DNA of 64,000 bases from Geomonas azotofigens. GTDB lineage: Bacteria; Desulfobacterota; Desulfuromonadia; Geobacterales; Geobacteraceae. Positions 55,386-64,000 of the stretch are shown here, piece after piece. Below the pieces are notes generated by a model. It ran no database searches. It saw nothing but the letters and a program-made list of their open reading frames with translations, and was not told where the DNA came from. Every line of letters begins with the position of its first letter. Position 1 is the first letter of the stretch. The stretch covers positions 496,001 through 560,000 of the forward strand of contig NZ_JAHLME010000002.1 in NCBI RefSeq assembly GCF_018919395.1, read 5' to 3'. The translations under genes were made by a program, and so were the position numbers.

Positions 55386-56858
55386 ATGGGACAGAACTAC
55401 TTCAACACCCTGCCGCTGCGTCGCCAGCTCCAGGAACTGGGCACCTGCCGCTTCATGGACGCTTCCGAGTTCGCCAACGGCTGCGAGTACGTCAAAGGCA
55501 AGAAGATCGTCATCGTGGGCTGCGGCGCACAGGGCCTCAACCAGGGCCTCAACATGCGCGACAGCGGGCTCGACGTATCCTACACCCTCCGCAAAGAGGC
55601 CATCGAGCAGAAGCGCCAGTCCTACCAGAACGCGGTGGACAACGGCTTCAAGGTCGGCTCCTACGAGGAACTGCTCCCCACCGCCGACATCGTCATGAAC
55701 CTCGCCCCGGACAAGCAGCACAGCAACGTGGTAGCAACCGTTATCCCGTTCATGAAGCAGGGCGCCGTGTTCAGCTACGCCCACGGCTTCAATATCGTGG
55801 AAGAAGGGACCCAGATCCGCAAGGACCTGACCGTCATCATGATCGCCCCGAAGTGCCCGGGTTCCGAGGTGCGCGCCGAGTACAAGCGCGGCTTCGGCGT
55901 GCCGACCCTCATCGCCGTCCACGGCGAGAACGATCCCAACGGCGACGGCCTTGAGATCGCCAAGGCCATTGCCTCCGCACAGGGGGGCGACCGCGCCGGC
56001 GTGCTCGAGTCCTCCTTCGTCGCCGAGGTTAAATCCGACCTCATGGGCGAGCAGACCATCCTCTGCGGCATGCTGCAGGCGGGCGCGCTCCTCTGCTTCG
56101 ACAAGATGACCCAAAACGGCATCGCCGCGCCGTACGCGGTGAAGCTGATCCAGTACGGCTGGGAGACCATCACCGAGGCCCTCAAGCACGGCGGCATCAC
56201 CAACATGATGGATCGCCTCTCCAACCCGGCCAAGCTGGTCGCTTTCAAACTGGCCGCTGAACTGAAGGACATCATGCGTCCACTGTTCCAAAAGCACATG
56301 GACGACATCATGAGCGGCGAATTTTCCCGCACCATGATGGAAGACTGGGCCAACGACGACGTGAAACTCCTCACCTGGCGCGAGCAGACCGGCCAGACCG
56401 CATTCGAGAAGACCGAGGCGGCCGGCGAGATCTCCGAGCAGGAATACTTCGACAAGGCGATCCTCATGGTCGCCATGGTTAAGGCCGGCGTCGAGCTCGC
56501 CTTCGAAACCATGGTCCAGACCGGCATCGAGCCGGAGAGCGCCTACTACGAGTCGTTGCACGAGACCCCGCTCATCGCCAACACCATCGCCAGGAAGAAG
56601 CTGTACGAAATGAACCGCGTCATCTCGGACACCGCCGAGTACGGCTGCTATCTCTTCTCCCATGCCTGCGTTCCCCTTTTGGGTGACTTCATGAGCAAGG
56701 TCGGCACCGACGTGATCGGTAAAGGTCTCGACATCAAGGACAACAGCGTGGACAACCAGCTGCTGGTCGCCGTCAACGCCGAGATCCGCAATCACCTGGT
56801 CGAGGAAGTGGGCGCGGAACTGCGCGCCGCCATGAAGGGCATGCAGAAGATCGTGTAA
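55386..56858 (+). CDS. ilvC: Ketol-acid reductoisomerase, long class II type
   Basis: The 490-residue NADPH enzyme isomerises and reduces acetolactate in valine and isoleucine synthesis. It is the long class II form with a duplicated C-terminal knotted domain, closely resembling Escherichia coli IlvC throughout: Y-F-N-T-L start, [23 protein letters not shown]-[ST]-[20 protein letters not shown] precedes the ATG and a strong terminator follows. Most Geobacter-type genomes use a short class I enzyme encoded between ilvN and psd, so this copy looks like a replacement, perhaps transferred with ilvY. Confidence 0.97.
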   Translation: MGQNYFNTLPLRRQLQELGTCRFMDASEFANGCEYVKGKKIVIVGCGAQGLNQGLNMRDSGLDVSYTLRKEAIEQKRQSYQNAVDNGFKVGSYEELLPTADIVMNLAPDKQHSNVVATVIPFMKQGAVFSYAHGFNIVEEGTQIRKDLTVIMIAPKCPGSEVRAEYKRGFGVPTLIAVHGENDPNGDGLEIAKAIASAQGGDRAGVLESSFVAEVKSDLMGEQTILCGMLQAGALLCFDKMTQNGIAAPYAVKLIQYGWETITEALKHGGITNMMDRLSNPAKLVAFKLAAELKDIMRPLFQKHMDDIMSGEFSRTMMEDWANDDVKLLTWREQTGQTAFEKTEAAGEISEQEYFDKAILMVAMVKAGVELAFETMVQTGIEPESAYYESLHETPLIANTIARKKLYEMNRVISDTAEYGCYLFSHACVPLLGDFMSKVGTDVIGKGLDIKDNSVDNQLLVAVNAEIRNHLVEEVGAELRAAMKGMQKIV

Positions 56859-56888
56859 GGCTTCTTAAAAAAACGGTAGAAAGATAAA

Positions 56889-56914
56889 GGCGCTCAAGCG
56901 AGCGCCTTTTTTTT
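56889..56914 (+). terminator. Terminator of ilvC
   Basis: A stem GGCGCTC/GAGCGCC with a four-base loop is followed by eight Ts, 30 bases after the stop. Confidence 0.93.
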
Positions 56915-56989
56915 ATGATCCCGGAGTAGGTTCTGTGCAGATTTTGGAGCCGAGATATGTTCGCCACGAAGCGCCGCACCAGCTCAAGC

Positions 56990-57023
56990 GTCCCCTTTTG
57001 CGAAGGGGGGACAGGGGGGATTT
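56990..57023. repeat. CCCC-TTTTGCGAA-GGGG intergenic repeat
   Basis: TCCCCTTTTGCGAAGGGGGGA followed by a G-rich tail lies just past the hydrolase stop. It is a short imperfect hairpin of a common repeat type; it may overlap the 3' end of that transcript. Confidence 0.5.
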
Positions 57024-57034
57024 GCTTCTTGCTT

Positions 57035-57907
57035 TCACTGGCCAATCGGAACCGCCTGCGCCTCCGAGGTCACGGTAGGCGGTGCGTGGGTCGCCTCCAG
57101 GATGGTGCTCAAGAGGTAGACCATGGGCTTGATCACGTTCTCATCGCTCCAATAGGCTGAGTGGTTGGCCGGATTCCAGGAGGTAAGGATGTTGCCGACA
57201 CTCACCTCGATATCCTCGGACACGGTTGCTGAATAGCTCGTGCTAAGGGGTTTCAGGGGCCAGCCCAACACGTCGTCGGAATCGTAGAGGTTCAGCCACT
57301 TCGCCTTTTTACGAAGCGGCTCGGTCAGGGACGGAGGGGGAAACTCGATGCAGGCCAGGTTCTCCTTGTCCACGCAGAACAACGGGATATTGCTCCCCAG
57401 CGTGACGAGGCCGGTCAGCGTTTCCATGCGCTCAAAGGGCGTGCTCCCGTAGCGCTCCTGCTCGTACCCTTTCTGCCGGTCCCAAATGTAATTGGACATG
57501 AAGACCGAACCGACAGAATGCGCGACGACGATGAGCGGCTTGTCCTGGTCGCCCAGTTTGGCCCGCAGTTGCTGCAGGCCCTGGTGCACCACGCCGTGGA
57601 TCCTGTGATACAGGCTGTCGGGACGGTTGCCGGAGGCGTGGTATGAACTCATGGTGCCGAAGGCGTTCAGGAAGAACTTGCGCAGCTTGGCCCAGTTGAG
57701 GTCGTTGTTCGCCGCCAGGTCGACCCAGATCTGGTGCTCCCTGGCCGACAGTAGCGGCGCCCAGTAGACTCCCTGCCAGGCGATCTCATCCCGGTTCAAT
57801 CCGCGCCCCGAGATCCGCTCACGCAACTCGTAGACCATGTCGTGAGCGAAATCATCGGCCAGAGTCCCCATGCCATGCACAAGCAGCACGCCAACTTTCT
57901 TGTTCAT
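57035..57907 (-). CDS. Alpha/beta-hydrolase, lipase-like
   Basis: The 290-residue protein starts at the ATG at 57907 after AAAGGGGG, leading into V-G-V-L-L-V-H-G-M-G, the oxyanion strand. The nucleophile elbow is V-V-A-H-S-V-G-S (about 128-135), with A-H-S-V-G in place of the usual G-x-S-x-G. No signal peptide or membrane helix is seen, so it is probably cytoplasmic. It resembles uncharacterised esterase/lipase-type hydrolases; the substrate is unknown. It is a single gene, divergent from the OB-fold protein gene. Confidence 0.75.
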   Translation of the reverse strand: MNKKVGVLLVHGMGTLADDFAHDMVYELRERISGRGLNRDEIAWQGVYWAPLLSAREHQIWVDLAANNDLNWAKLRKFFLNAFGTMSSYHASGNRPDSLYHRIHGVVHQGLQQLRAKLGDQDKPLIVVAHSVGSVFMSNYIWDRQKGYEQERYGSTPFERMETLTGLVTLGSNIPLFCVDKENLACIEFPPPSLTEPLRKKAKWLNLYDSDDVLGWPLKPLSTSYSATVSEDIEVSVGNILTSWNPANHSAYWSDENVIKPMVYLLSTILEATHAPPTVTSEAQAVPIGQ

Positions 57908-58337
57908 GTGTGCCCCCTTTCGCGCCCGCCCATTGGATCGGTCGCACCACGTAGCGCCGCGCCGCTGTTGCATCCGCCCCTGCGGGACCAGCTGTCGCGG
58001 ACGATCCTCAAGCAGCTTTTAATGTGACCACACAAATATAACCAGATAATCTGCTGGTGCAACCCTGTCCGCGCATGTGGAGCACAGAGAAAAGACTCAA
58101 CGCAAGGACCCGGAGCCGCCGAGGCGCAAAGAAAACAGGCACTTTTTACAAGTCCCGACGCCTTTCGCATCCTTCGCGCTTTACCTTTGCGTCTTAACAC
58201 CCCGGTGCCTTTGCGTTGAAGAGTTTGAAGGAGGCTGCACGCGGCAACGGCGAGCTGGTTCTAGAAAAACCTTGTCAATCGGGCGGGAAAAAAGTAGTCT
58301 GCCGGGAGCAAAAAGGATCCCTTCAAGGAGTCAATAA
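57908..58337. other. 430-base divergent intergenic region
   Basis: No coding gene is seen. It holds degenerate CGCAAAG/CTTTGCG-type repeats in both orientations (58097-58227), an AT-rich stretch near 58020-58050 that could be the hydrolase promoter, and a possible promoter for the OB-fold gene at 58272-58300. Confidence 0.5.
58272..58300 (+). promoter_or_regulatory. Weak candidate promoter of the OB-fold protein gene
   Basis: TTGTCA (58272-58277) and TAGTCT (58295-58300) are 17 bases apart, 38 bases before the ATG. The -10 match is poor, so this is tentative. Confidence 0.3.
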
Positions 58338-59153
58338 ATGAAACATCTTGTAAAGCTTTTCTCTCTGTTGATCGTCTTCGCCGTACTGACCGCACAGCAG
58401 GTGGGTGCAGCGGATACCAAGCCCAAAGAAATACAGCTTTCGGGCAAGGTGCTGGAGACCATGGACGGCGGCGGGTATACCTACGTGAACCTGCAGAACG
58501 GGCCGGAAAAGGTATGGGTTGCTATCCCGCTCATGAAGGTGAAGGTGGGGCAGCAGTTATCGCTCATGCCCGGCTTCGAGATGAAGAACTTCACGAGCAA
58601 GGGGCTAAACCGCAAGTTCGACCGGGTCATCTTCTCGGGCGGCCTCGCCAACGCCGATAAGATCGAGATGAGCCCGGCCGCCATCAAGGCGGTACACCAG
58701 GGAGTCCCGGCGGCGCAGAAAGGCGCTCCCGCCGCCAAGTCGGCATCGGCGTCCGCTCCGGCAGCGGCTGCAGCGACACCGGCACCCGCATCGTCCTCCG
58801 CGGCTGCCCCGCTGCCGTTGGCGAAGAACCAGAAAGTGACAAAGGCCAAGGGTCCCAACGCCTACACCATCGCCGAGATCTACGCCAAGAGCAAGAAGCT
58901 TGAGAAAAAACCGGTGGTGGTTCGTGGCCGCGTGGTGAGGGTGTCGCAGAAGATCATGAAGAGGAACTGGATCCACCTCGTGGACGGCACAGGGTCGAGC
59001 GCCAAGAAGACCGACGATCTGGTGATCACTTCGAAAGACCTGCCGAAGGAAGGTGACGTGGTGACCGTTTCCGGCACCCTTTACAACAACCTCGACTTCG
59101 GTTCCGGCTATCGCTATAACGTCCTGGTCCAGGACGCCAAGTTCAAGAAGTAA
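58338..59153 (+). CDS. Exported protein with two OB-fold (NrfJ-like) domains
   Basis: The 271-residue protein has a signal peptide (about 1-24, ending V-G-A-A). A first OB-type domain (about 30-115, G-K-V-L-E-T-M-D-G-G-G-Y-T-Y-V) has the pattern of NrfJ-like proteins. An Ala/Pro linker (about 130-158) leads to a second OB-fold (V-V-V-R-G-R-V-V-R-V-S then N-W-I-H-L-V-D-G-T-G). Such proteins are frequent in Geobacter and are of unknown function. An AAGGAG site precedes the ATG. It is probably periplasmic and monocistronic. Confidence 0.75.
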   Translation: MKHLVKLFSLLIVFAVLTAQQVGAADTKPKEIQLSGKVLETMDGGGYTYVNLQNGPEKVWVAIPLMKVKVGQQLSLMPGFEMKNFTSKGLNRKFDRVIFSGGLANADKIEMSPAAIKAVHQGVPAAQKGAPAAKSASASAPAAAAATPAPASSSAAAPLPLAKNQKVTKAKGPNAYTIAEIYAKSKKLEKKPVVVRGRVVRVSQKIMKRNWIHLVDGTGSSAKKTDDLVITSKDLPKEGDVVTVSGTLYNNLDFGSGYRYNVLVQDAKFKK

Positions 59154-59170
59154 CTTTTCTGCTGCCTATG

Positions 59171-59209
59171 CCCCCCTCCCCCTTGCGGGAGGGGGTTAGG
59201 GGGTGGGGG
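59171..59209. repeat. GC-rich palindromic intergenic repeat, fourth copy
   Basis: CCCCCTCCC-CCTTGC-GGGAGGGGG followed by a G-rich tail lies between the OB-fold protein gene and the convergent small gene, similar to the units at 10.2, 13.4 and 18.0 kb. Confidence 0.5.
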
Positions 59210-59292
59210 AAGTTGCCTCCTCGGAGCTGACTGACCTGCACCTGGTCAAATCCCCGTAACCCGTTTACCTCCCAACGCTGCGACCGCTGCGT

Positions 59293-59682
59293 TTACCCTC
59301 TCCTGCTCCTGACCTCCTCGTTGAACTTCCGCATGTTGCCGCTCAACTCGCCCGTGAGCGCGAAGTAGTCGTCTATCGCCCGCCCCAGCAGGAACTCGGC
59401 CTCATGTCTCACGTCCATGTGCACGTACAGGTCCGTCTCGTGCGCCGCCGCCAGCTCTTCCCTCGCCCGCGTCTTGGCCGGCCGTAACAGTTCCAGGACC
59501 GACCTGAAGGGGCTCTGTTTCTCGCCGGGCTCACGCAGCCGCAGCAGTTGTCCGAAGATCTCTTCGGCGGCCCCGGCCAGCGTGATGACGCTGAAAAGAT
59601 CCTTCTGCGCGAAGTACAGCAAGAGCGCCGTCTCCACCTGCCGCGTGGCGATCTCCTGCTTGTGGTGCTTCTCGATATTCAT
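59293..59682 (-). CDS. Small all-helical protein, function unknown
   Basis: The 129-residue protein starts at the ATG at 59682 after GGGGGAG. The sequence is almost wholly helical (E-T-A-L-L-L-Y-F-A-Q-K-D-L-F-S-V-I-T-L-A-G-A-A-E-E, written here as motif only), with an E-T-A pair pattern reminiscent of HEPN-type helical bundles but without the R-x4-6-H nuclease motif. No signal peptide. It stands alone next to the rplI terminator. No family is assigned. Confidence 0.6.
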   Translation of the reverse strand: MNIEKHHKQEIATRQVETALLLYFAQKDLFSVITLAGAAEEIFGQLLRLREPGEKQSPFRSVLELLRPAKTRAREELAAAHETDLYVHMDVRHEAEFLLGRAIDDYFALTGELSGNMRKFNEEVRSRRG

Positions 59683-59711
59683 GGCTCCCCCCGGCGATCT
59701 CCTCGCCAAAT

Positions 59712-59746
59712 ATAAAAGGGCCGCACTCCCTGGGGAGGCGGCCCTT
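59712..59746 (-). terminator. Terminator of the rpsF-rpsR-rplI operon
   Basis: A nine-base-pair stem AAGGGCCGC/GCGGCCCTT with a thirteen-base loop is followed on the minus strand by T-T-A-T-A-T-T-T, about 36 bases past the rplI stop. Confidence 0.75.
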
Positions 59747-59781
59747 CATTATTACAAAAACTGCCGGTTTTGCAGCAAGGC

Positions 59782-60225
59782 TTAGGCCTTGGTGACCACG
59801 ACTTTCAGGGTAGCAACCACTTCCGGGTGGAGCTTCACGGCAGCGGTGAACTCGCCCAGGTGCTTGATCGGCTCGGCGAGCACGACGCGCTTGCGGTCGA
59901 CTTCCACGCCGGCGGCTTTGAGCTGCTCGGCAAGTTCCATGTTGGTGACAGCGCCGAAGAGCTTGTCGTCAGCACCAGCCTGGTGAGCGATGGAAAGGGT
60001 GATCCCCTCGATCTTGGCTGCGATCAGTTTGGCAGCTTCGAGAACCTTGTTTTTCTTGTACTCGAGGTGACGCTTGGCGTGCTCGAGGGCCTTGGCGTTC
60101 TTCTCGGTGGCCTCGATGGCGAAGCCTTTCGGGAGCAGGTAGTTCCTGGCGTAGCCCGGTGCTACTTTCACGATGTCGCCGATGTTGCCGAGATGCTCTA
60201 CGTTTTCTTTGAGAATGACCTTCAT
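59782..60225 (-). CDS. rplI: 50S ribosomal protein L9
   Basis: The 147-residue protein has the L9 signature G-x-x-V-x-V-x-x-G-Y-x-R-N-[YF]-L-x-P (I-V-K-V-A-P-G-Y-A-R-N-Y-L-L-P-K-G-F-A), a central helix and a C-terminal domain. It binds 23S rRNA near the L1 stalk. It is the last gene of the operon, 23 bases after the DUF2232 gene. Confidence 0.97.
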   Translation of the reverse strand: MKVILKENVEHLGNIGDIVKVAPGYARNYLLPKGFAIEATEKNAKALEHAKRHLEYKKNKVLEAAKLIAAKIEGITLSIAHQAGADDKLFGAVTNMELAEQLKAAGVEVDRKRVVLAEPIKHLGEFTAAVKLHPEVVATLKVVVTKA

Positions 60226-60248
60226 GTGTTGCCTCCTAGCCTGGTTAG

Positions 60249-61202
60249 TTACAGGTTTTCCTGTTTATTGGGGGACCTGAAGTCCGCCCAGAGATCAAAT
60301 ACGCCCAGCGCCGCCACCGCCAGCACCATCATGGGCTGGAAGATCAGGAGCAGGGTTGCCAAAAGTCTGATAAAGACGGGAACCTGGAGCTTTCTGAAGA
60401 AAAAGCTGATGATCGCGAACCCTTGCGCCGAGTAGACGGCGCCGAGGACGATCAGCACGTTCAGGAAAGCGAGGTGCACCACGGTTTCCGGCACCAGCGT
60501 GCCGAAACCCGCCACGATCAACAGCCAGATCAGCGGCTCCGGGTTCTTGTACTTCCTGAAATCCCCGACGTAGAGCGGCATGCGCAGCCGCGCCGCTATG
60601 CCGGCGAGAAGCATCAGGTTCATGCAGGCGATCATCCCGTAGGCCACGGTGACCAGTGCGGGATAAATGGTGATCACCAGCTGTCCGGCCTGGTGCATCG
60701 AGTCCTGCAGCGCCTTGAGCTCGTCACCCTTGACACCCGCCTTCTGGTAGATCTGCGAGGTCTGGTTGATGCTCGTCTGCACGCCCTTGCTGATCTTGGC
60801 GTGCAGGTCGGCCCCGGTTGCCATGCCGTACACTACCGCCGCGACCAAAAGAACGGCGATGGTCACCGCCACCGAGTAGATGACGGATCGGGCTCCCCCC
60901 TTGTTCCTGAGCAGGAACTCGGGAAGCGCCAGCGACAGTACGCCGGCCTGTAATAAATAGATGGCCGTCGCGGCGGGATCACCGACGCCGAGAAGAATGG
61001 CGCAACTGGCAAGAACCACCGCCACCCCCGTCCCCCTCCCCCGCTTGACCGCGTAGAACGCGGCCGGAGCCGAGGCGAACAGACCGGGAATGGTACCGAC
61101 CACGGGGAGGTAGACGAAAGCAAGGAAGAGCGTCACCGTGGTGACGCTCCCCTTGATCACATCTAGAATCTTCCCCTGCAACGGATTCACCGTCAGCGGC
61201 AC
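60249..61202 (-). CDS. DUF2232 (YybS-like) polytopic membrane protein
   Basis: The 317-residue protein has about eight hydrophobic helices and the DUF2232 pattern, including a long amphipathic segment between helices (about 135-165). The family resembles small-molecule or vitamin transporter membrane parts, but no function is established. Its start immediately abuts the rpsR stop, and rplI follows, so it is embedded in the ribosomal operon. Members are found at this same position in related bacteria and in Bacillus near rplI (recalled). Confidence 0.85.
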   Translation of the reverse strand: MPLTVNPLQGKILDVIKGSVTTVTLFLAFVYLPVVGTIPGLFASAPAAFYAVKRGRGTGVAVVLASCAILLGVGDPAATAIYLLQAGVLSLALPEFLLRNKGGARSVIYSVAVTIAVLLVAAVVYGMATGADLHAKISKGVQTSINQTSQIYQKAGVKGDELKALQDSMHQAGQLVITIYPALVTVAYGMIACMNLMLLAGIAARLRMPLYVGDFRKYKNPEPLIWLLIVAGFGTLVPETVVHLAFLNVLIVLGAVYSAQGFAIISFFFRKLQVPVFIRLLATLLLIFQPMMVLAVAALGVFDLWADFRSPNKQENL

Positions 61203-61481
61203 CTAGGCGGTTGCGTGGCTGCCGGCGATCGGGAGCAGCGCGATGTTCCTGGCGCGCTTGATCGCCTCGGTGATTTCCCTCTGGTGCTTGGAGCAGTTGC
61301 CGGAAATACGGCGCGGGATGATCTTGCCGCGCTCCGAAACGAAGTAACGGAGGGTACGGGGATCTTTGTAGTCGATGGTTACCTGCTTGTCTGCGCAGAA
61401 ACGGCAGACTTTACGACGCTGGAACGGACGCTTCTTCCTCGGCCCGCTGCTGGTTCTCTGGGGTGCTCTTTCGTCTGCCAT
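61203..61481 (-). CDS. rpsR: 30S ribosomal protein S18
   Basis: The 92-residue protein has the S18 core [24 protein letters not shown][ST]-G and a basic N-terminus with C-R-F-C-A-D-K, the zinc-type variant C-x2-C. It pairs with S6 on the platform of the small subunit. It is three bases after rpsF. Confidence 0.97.
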   Translation of the reverse strand: MADERAPQRTSSGPRKKRPFQRRKVCRFCADKQVTIDYKDPRTLRYFVSERGKIIPRRISGNCSKHQREITEAIKRARNIALLPIAGSHATA

Positions 61482-61484
61482 CTT

Positions 61485-61886
61485 TTATTCCTCCACCGTA
61501 GTAGTCGTTTCGGCCGGAGCCTCGGTAGCAGCCGCGGCCACTTCCTCAGTCCCTTCCTCGGCACTTTTGGCCGGAGCGGCTGCCGGTGCAACCACTTCCT
61601 GCTCGAGCTTCACGCTCTGGTACCTGATCACCTTGTCGTCAAGGCGCAGACGACGCTCCAGCTCTGCGATCAGCGGGGCATCTGCGTCGAAACGGAGGTA
61701 AAAGTAACGGCCACGGGGGTTCTTGTTGATCGGGTAAGCCAGTTTCCTGGTGCCCCAGTCCTCAAGTCTCTTGAAATCGCCGTTCATGCTGGCGATTACG
61801 TCCTGCACCTTGGTGGAAAGAGCTTTGATCTCTTCGTCACCGAGGTCCGGCTGGACGATGTAAATCGTCTCGTACATCCTGCTCAT
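61485..61886 (-). CDS. rpsF: 30S ribosomal protein S6
   Basis: The 133-residue protein begins M-S-R-M-Y-E-T-I-Y-I-V and contains W-G-x-R-K-L-A-Y-P-I-N-K and G-R-Y-F-Y-L-R-F, as in S6. The C-terminal tail of about 35 residues is rich in Ala, Glu and Thr and longer than in many relatives. GAGGAGG precedes the ATG. It is first of the rpsF-rpsR-DUF2232-rplI operon. Confidence 0.97.
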   Translation of the reverse strand: MSRMYETIYIVQPDLGDEEIKALSTKVQDVIASMNGDFKRLEDWGTRKLAYPINKNPRGRYFYLRFDADAPLIAELERRLRLDDKVIRYQSVKLEQEVVAPAAAPAKSAEEGTEEVAAAATEAPAETTTTVEE

Positions 61887-62017
61887 TGTTAAGCCTCCTC
61901 ACGGTTAATTTAGCCCCGGTCCAACCCGGAGCAAGGAGATACGGCCTGTAGGCCGCTCTGGTGAACGTTACTTCTTACTACACTTATGAAAATTTGACAA
62001 GCAAAAGATCCAGAGGA

Positions 62018-62105
62018 GGGCGAATATTTATTCGCCCCTACAGTGGAAAGATGCTCTGTAACAGTGGATACCGCAGCCTTTGTAGGAGCGAATAATCATT
62101 CGCCC
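62018..62105. repeat. Paired REP-like palindromes (GGGCGAAT family, copies 5 and 6)
   Basis: GGGCGAATATTTATTCGCCC (62018-62037, then CTACAG) and the inverted copy TGTAG-GA-GCGAAT-AATC-ATTCGCCC (62081-62105) are separated by about 45 bases between ychF and rpsF. Confidence 0.8.
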
Positions 62106-62118
62106 TCCCACCCGGCAA

Positions 62119-63213
62119 CTATACGTTGAACCTGAAGTGCATGACGTCGCCGTCCTGCACCACGTATTCCTTCCCTTCCAGGCGCATCAGGCCCTTCTCC
62201 TTGGCGCCCGACTCGCCGCCGGAGGCGATGTAGTCGTTGTAGGAGATGACCTCGGCGCGGATGAACCCTTTCTCGAAGTCGGAGTGAATCACGCCGGCGG
62301 CGCCGGGAGCCTTGGTCCCCTTGGTGATGGTCCAGGCACGCACTTCCTTGACCCCCGCGGTGAAGTAGGTGATGAGCCCGAGCAGTTCATAGCCGGAGCG
62401 GATCAGGCGGTCCAGACCGGACTCGACAAGCCCCATCTCCTCGAGGAAAGCCTGCTTCTCCTCCCCCTCCAGCTCGGAGATCTCCGCCTCGATGGAACCG
62501 CAGATGGTGACCACGCCGTTGCCTTCCTTGGCGGCGAACTGGCGCACCTCCTCGATGTAGGGGTGTTTCCCCTCGAGGTCGTCCTCGGCCACGTTGGCGA
62601 CGTAGAGCACCGGTTTCGCGGTCATCAGGTGCATGTCGCGCAGGATCAGTCTCTCGTCCTCGTTCTCAGGCAGGTCGCGCGGCGAGAGCCCCTTTTCCAG
62701 GGTCGTTTTCACCTTCTGGCAGAACTCCACGTCTTCCTTGGCCTTCTTGTCGCCGCTTCTCGCCTGTTTCTCGGTACGCAGGATGCGCTTCTCGACCGTG
62801 TCCAGGTCGGCCAGCGCCAGTTCGGTCTGGATCACCTCGATGTCGCGCACCGGCGAGACGCTGCCGCTTACGTGCACAACGTTCTCGTTCTCGAAGCAGC
62901 GCACCACGTGCAGGATCGCGTCCACGGAGCGGATGTGCCCGAGGAACTTGTTGCCTAGCCCCTCACCTTGGCTCGCCCCCTTGACCAGGCCGGCGATGTC
63001 GAGGAACTCGACGGTGGTGGGAAGGACCCGTTCCGGGTGCACGATCTCCGCAAGCTTGTCCATGCGCGGATCGGGCACCGACACGATGCCGACGTTGGGA
63101 TCGATGGTGCAGAAGGGGTAGTTGGCGGACTCGGCTCCGGCCGAGGTGAGCGCGTTGAAGATGGTGGACTTTCCCACGTTAGGGAGACCGACTATGCCGC
63201 AGTTGAAACCCAT
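62119..63213 (-). CDS. ychF: Redox-regulated ATPase YchF (Obg family)
   Basis: The 364-residue P-loop protein has G1 [10 protein letters not shown]3 D-I-A-G-L-V, and G4 as N-V-A-E in place of NKxD, which gives ATP rather than GTP preference. A C-terminal TGS domain ends F-R-F-N-V. YchF binds ribosomes and modulates stress responses. It follows pth, the same pair order as in many proteobacteria, with 18 bases between. Confidence 0.97.
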   Translation of the reverse strand: MGFNCGIVGLPNVGKSTIFNALTSAGAESANYPFCTIDPNVGIVSVPDPRMDKLAEIVHPERVLPTTVEFLDIAGLVKGASQGEGLGNKFLGHIRSVDAILHVVRCFENENVVHVSGSVSPVRDIEVIQTELALADLDTVEKRILRTEKQARSGDKKAKEDVEFCQKVKTTLEKGLSPRDLPENEDERLILRDMHLMTAKPVLYVANVAEDDLEGKHPYIEEVRQFAAKEGNGVVTICGSIEAEISELEGEEKQAFLEEMGLVESGLDRLIRSGYELLGLITYFTAGVKEVRAWTITKGTKAPGAAGVIHSDFEKGFIRAEVISYNDYIASGGESGAKEKGLMRLEGKEYVVQDGDVMHFRFNV

Positions 63214-63231
63214 GCTATTTCCTTTTGGTCG

Positions 63232-63798
63232 TTACTTCGCGTTGAAGATGCTCATGGCCTTGGGCATCCCTTCCTTTATGGCCATCTCCATGGCGTCCAG
63301 GGAGGTATCCAGTACTTCCAGCAGCTCGTTCATCTCCTCTTTGGCGAAGTTGGTCAGGACGAAGTTAACCACGTCGCCGTGCAGCGGCCGGCCGATGCCG
63401 ACGCGCACCCGGGCGAAGGCGTTGGAGCCCAACTCCTGCCCCAGCGAGCGGAGACCATTGTGCCCTCCGTGACCGCCCCCTTCCTTGAGTCGCACCTTGC
63501 CGAACGGGATATCGAGGTCGTCGTGGATCACGATGAGATCAGACAGGGACAGCTTGTAGAAGCGGAGCGCCTCGGCCACCGAGCGGCCGGACAGGTTCAT
63601 GAAGGTCTGCGGCTTGAGGAGATAGACCCGCTCGCCCGCCCAGTTGCCGTCACCGGCAAGACCGGAAAAGGCCTTCCTGGTGACGGCGATGTTGGACTGG
63701 CTTGCCAAGCGGTCTAAAACCATGAAACCCGCGTTGTGGCGGGTCCATGTGTACTTGGGCCCGGGGTTGCCGAGCCCTACGATAAGTTTTGCTGCCAT
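63232..63798 (-). CDS. pth: Peptidyl-tRNA hydrolase
   Basis: The 188-residue enzyme releases peptides from tRNAs that drop off ribosomes. G-L-G-N-P-G-P-K-Y opens the fold, the catalytic His21 is in T-R-H-N-A-G-F, and I-H-D-D-L-D-I-P-F-G and G-G-H-G-G-H-N-G-L-R-S are intact. It is 12 bases downstream of the L25 gene. Confidence 0.97.
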   Translation of the reverse strand: MAAKLIVGLGNPGPKYTWTRHNAGFMVLDRLASQSNIAVTRKAFSGLAGDGNWAGERVYLLKPQTFMNLSGRSVAEALRFYKLSLSDLIVIHDDLDIPFGKVRLKEGGGHGGHNGLRSLGQELGSNAFARVRVGIGRPLHGDVVNFVLTNFAKEEMNELLEVLDTSLDAMEMAIKEGMPKAMSIFNAK

Positions 63799-63810
63799 AA
63801 CGGTCCTGAA

Positions 63811-64000
63811 CTAGGCGGCGGCCTCTTCCTCGGCACCAGCCTTGCGGCCGAGGATGCTGACCACCGGAGCCTTCGGATCGCTCAGGATGGTGGCGCCGAT
63901 CGGGGCGCTGATGTCGCCCACGTGGATGGAGTGGCCGATGGCGAGGTCGACGACGTCGACGTTGATGTGCGCCGGGATGTGAACCGGGAGGCACTCGACC
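63811..64000 (-). CDS. rplY: 50S ribosomal protein L25/Ctc, C-terminal part (5' cut by window edge)
   Basis: The last 62 codons of a larger gene are visible, reading [16 protein letters not shown] and G-H-S-I-H-V-G-D-I, the TL5/Ctc-type C-terminal domain of L25. It ends in a Glu/Ala-rich tail. Ctc-type L25 binds 5S rRNA. The gene order rplY-pth-ychF is the common one. The frame leaves one base at the window edge. Confidence 0.93.
   Translation of the reverse strand, partial: VECLPVHIPAHINVDVVDLAIGHSIHVGDISAPIGATILSDPKAPVVSILGRKAGAEEEAAA

Noticed and set aside
57908-58337. Small open frame in the hydrolase/OB-fold gap
   Set aside because: It runs through repeat sequence, has no ribosome site and no plausible protein composition.

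Overview
The window is a GC-rich chromosomal segment from a Gram-negative, LPS-type bacterium. Gene content and order point to the Geobacterales (Geobacter, Geomonas or Citrifermentans type). The main evidence is the run rpsB-tsf-pyrH-frr-uppS-cdsA-dxr-rseP-tsaB-ilvD-ilvB-ilvN-psd-pssA-leuA, a T-box leader in front of leuA, HACN-type leuCD, an Mla lipid-transport locus, a CxxCH P460-like cytochrome and large DUF11/OmpA surface proteins. No rRNA, tRNA, CRISPR array, prophage or intact insertion sequence was seen.

Layout. At 0-0.5 kb is the 3' end of a U32 peptidase-family gene. From 0.5 to 11.6 kb, on the minus strand, lies an envelope and signalling cluster: a DUF11 secreted protein, a 1,869-residue DUF11/SdrD-B-like/beta-barrel/OmpA outer-membrane protein, a FecR-like anchored protein, a membrane histidine kinase and a REC-GGDEF response regulator. 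From 11.7 to 20.7 kb come a DUF4911 protein, tldD, a membrane caspase-like C13 peptidase, type II DAHP synthase, pepA, an EEP-family hydrolase coupled to a phospholipase D, and a small Cys/His-rich protein. From 20.7 to 27.1 kb, on the minus strand, are an M16 peptidase, a P460-like cytochrome, a carotenoid-biosynthesis-type membrane protein, mlaD, mlaE and an aromatic-proline repeat protein. Then come leuD/leuC, a LOG protein and a cold-shock gene.

From 31.1 to 38.0 kb is a visibly more AT-rich accessory block of four exported proteins on the minus strand: a lipoprotein, an outer-membrane beta-barrel, a small secreted protein and a metalloprotease with a CFI-box-CTERM tail. From 38.2 to 46.1 kb is branched-chain amino-acid and phospholipid synthesis (leuA with T-box, pssA, psd, ilvN, ilvB, ilvD). 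From 46.1 to 53.9 kb is the conserved translation and envelope cluster tsaB-rseP-dxr-cdsA-uppS-frr-pyrH-tsf-rpsB. From 54.2 to 56.9 kb is a divergent ilvY/ilvC pair encoding a long class II ketol-acid reductoisomerase. This probably replaces the ilvC that related genomes carry between ilvN and psd. The end holds an alpha/beta hydrolase, an OB-fold exported protein, rpsF-rpsR-DUF2232-rplI, ychF, pth and the 3' end of rplY.

The pathway genes work together. ilvB/N, ilvC and ilvD make the valine, isoleucine and leucine precursors; leuA and leuCD continue to leucine. cdsA feeds pssA and psd for phosphatidylethanolamine. dxr and uppS feed isoprenoid and undecaprenyl carrier synthesis. Short palindromic intergenic repeats (at least three families) are scattered through the window. 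The points most worth a second look are the ilvC displacement, an apparent ATC start of cdsA, the leuA T-box in a proteobacterium, the Mla locus coupled to a novel repeat protein, and the two exported-protein clusters.
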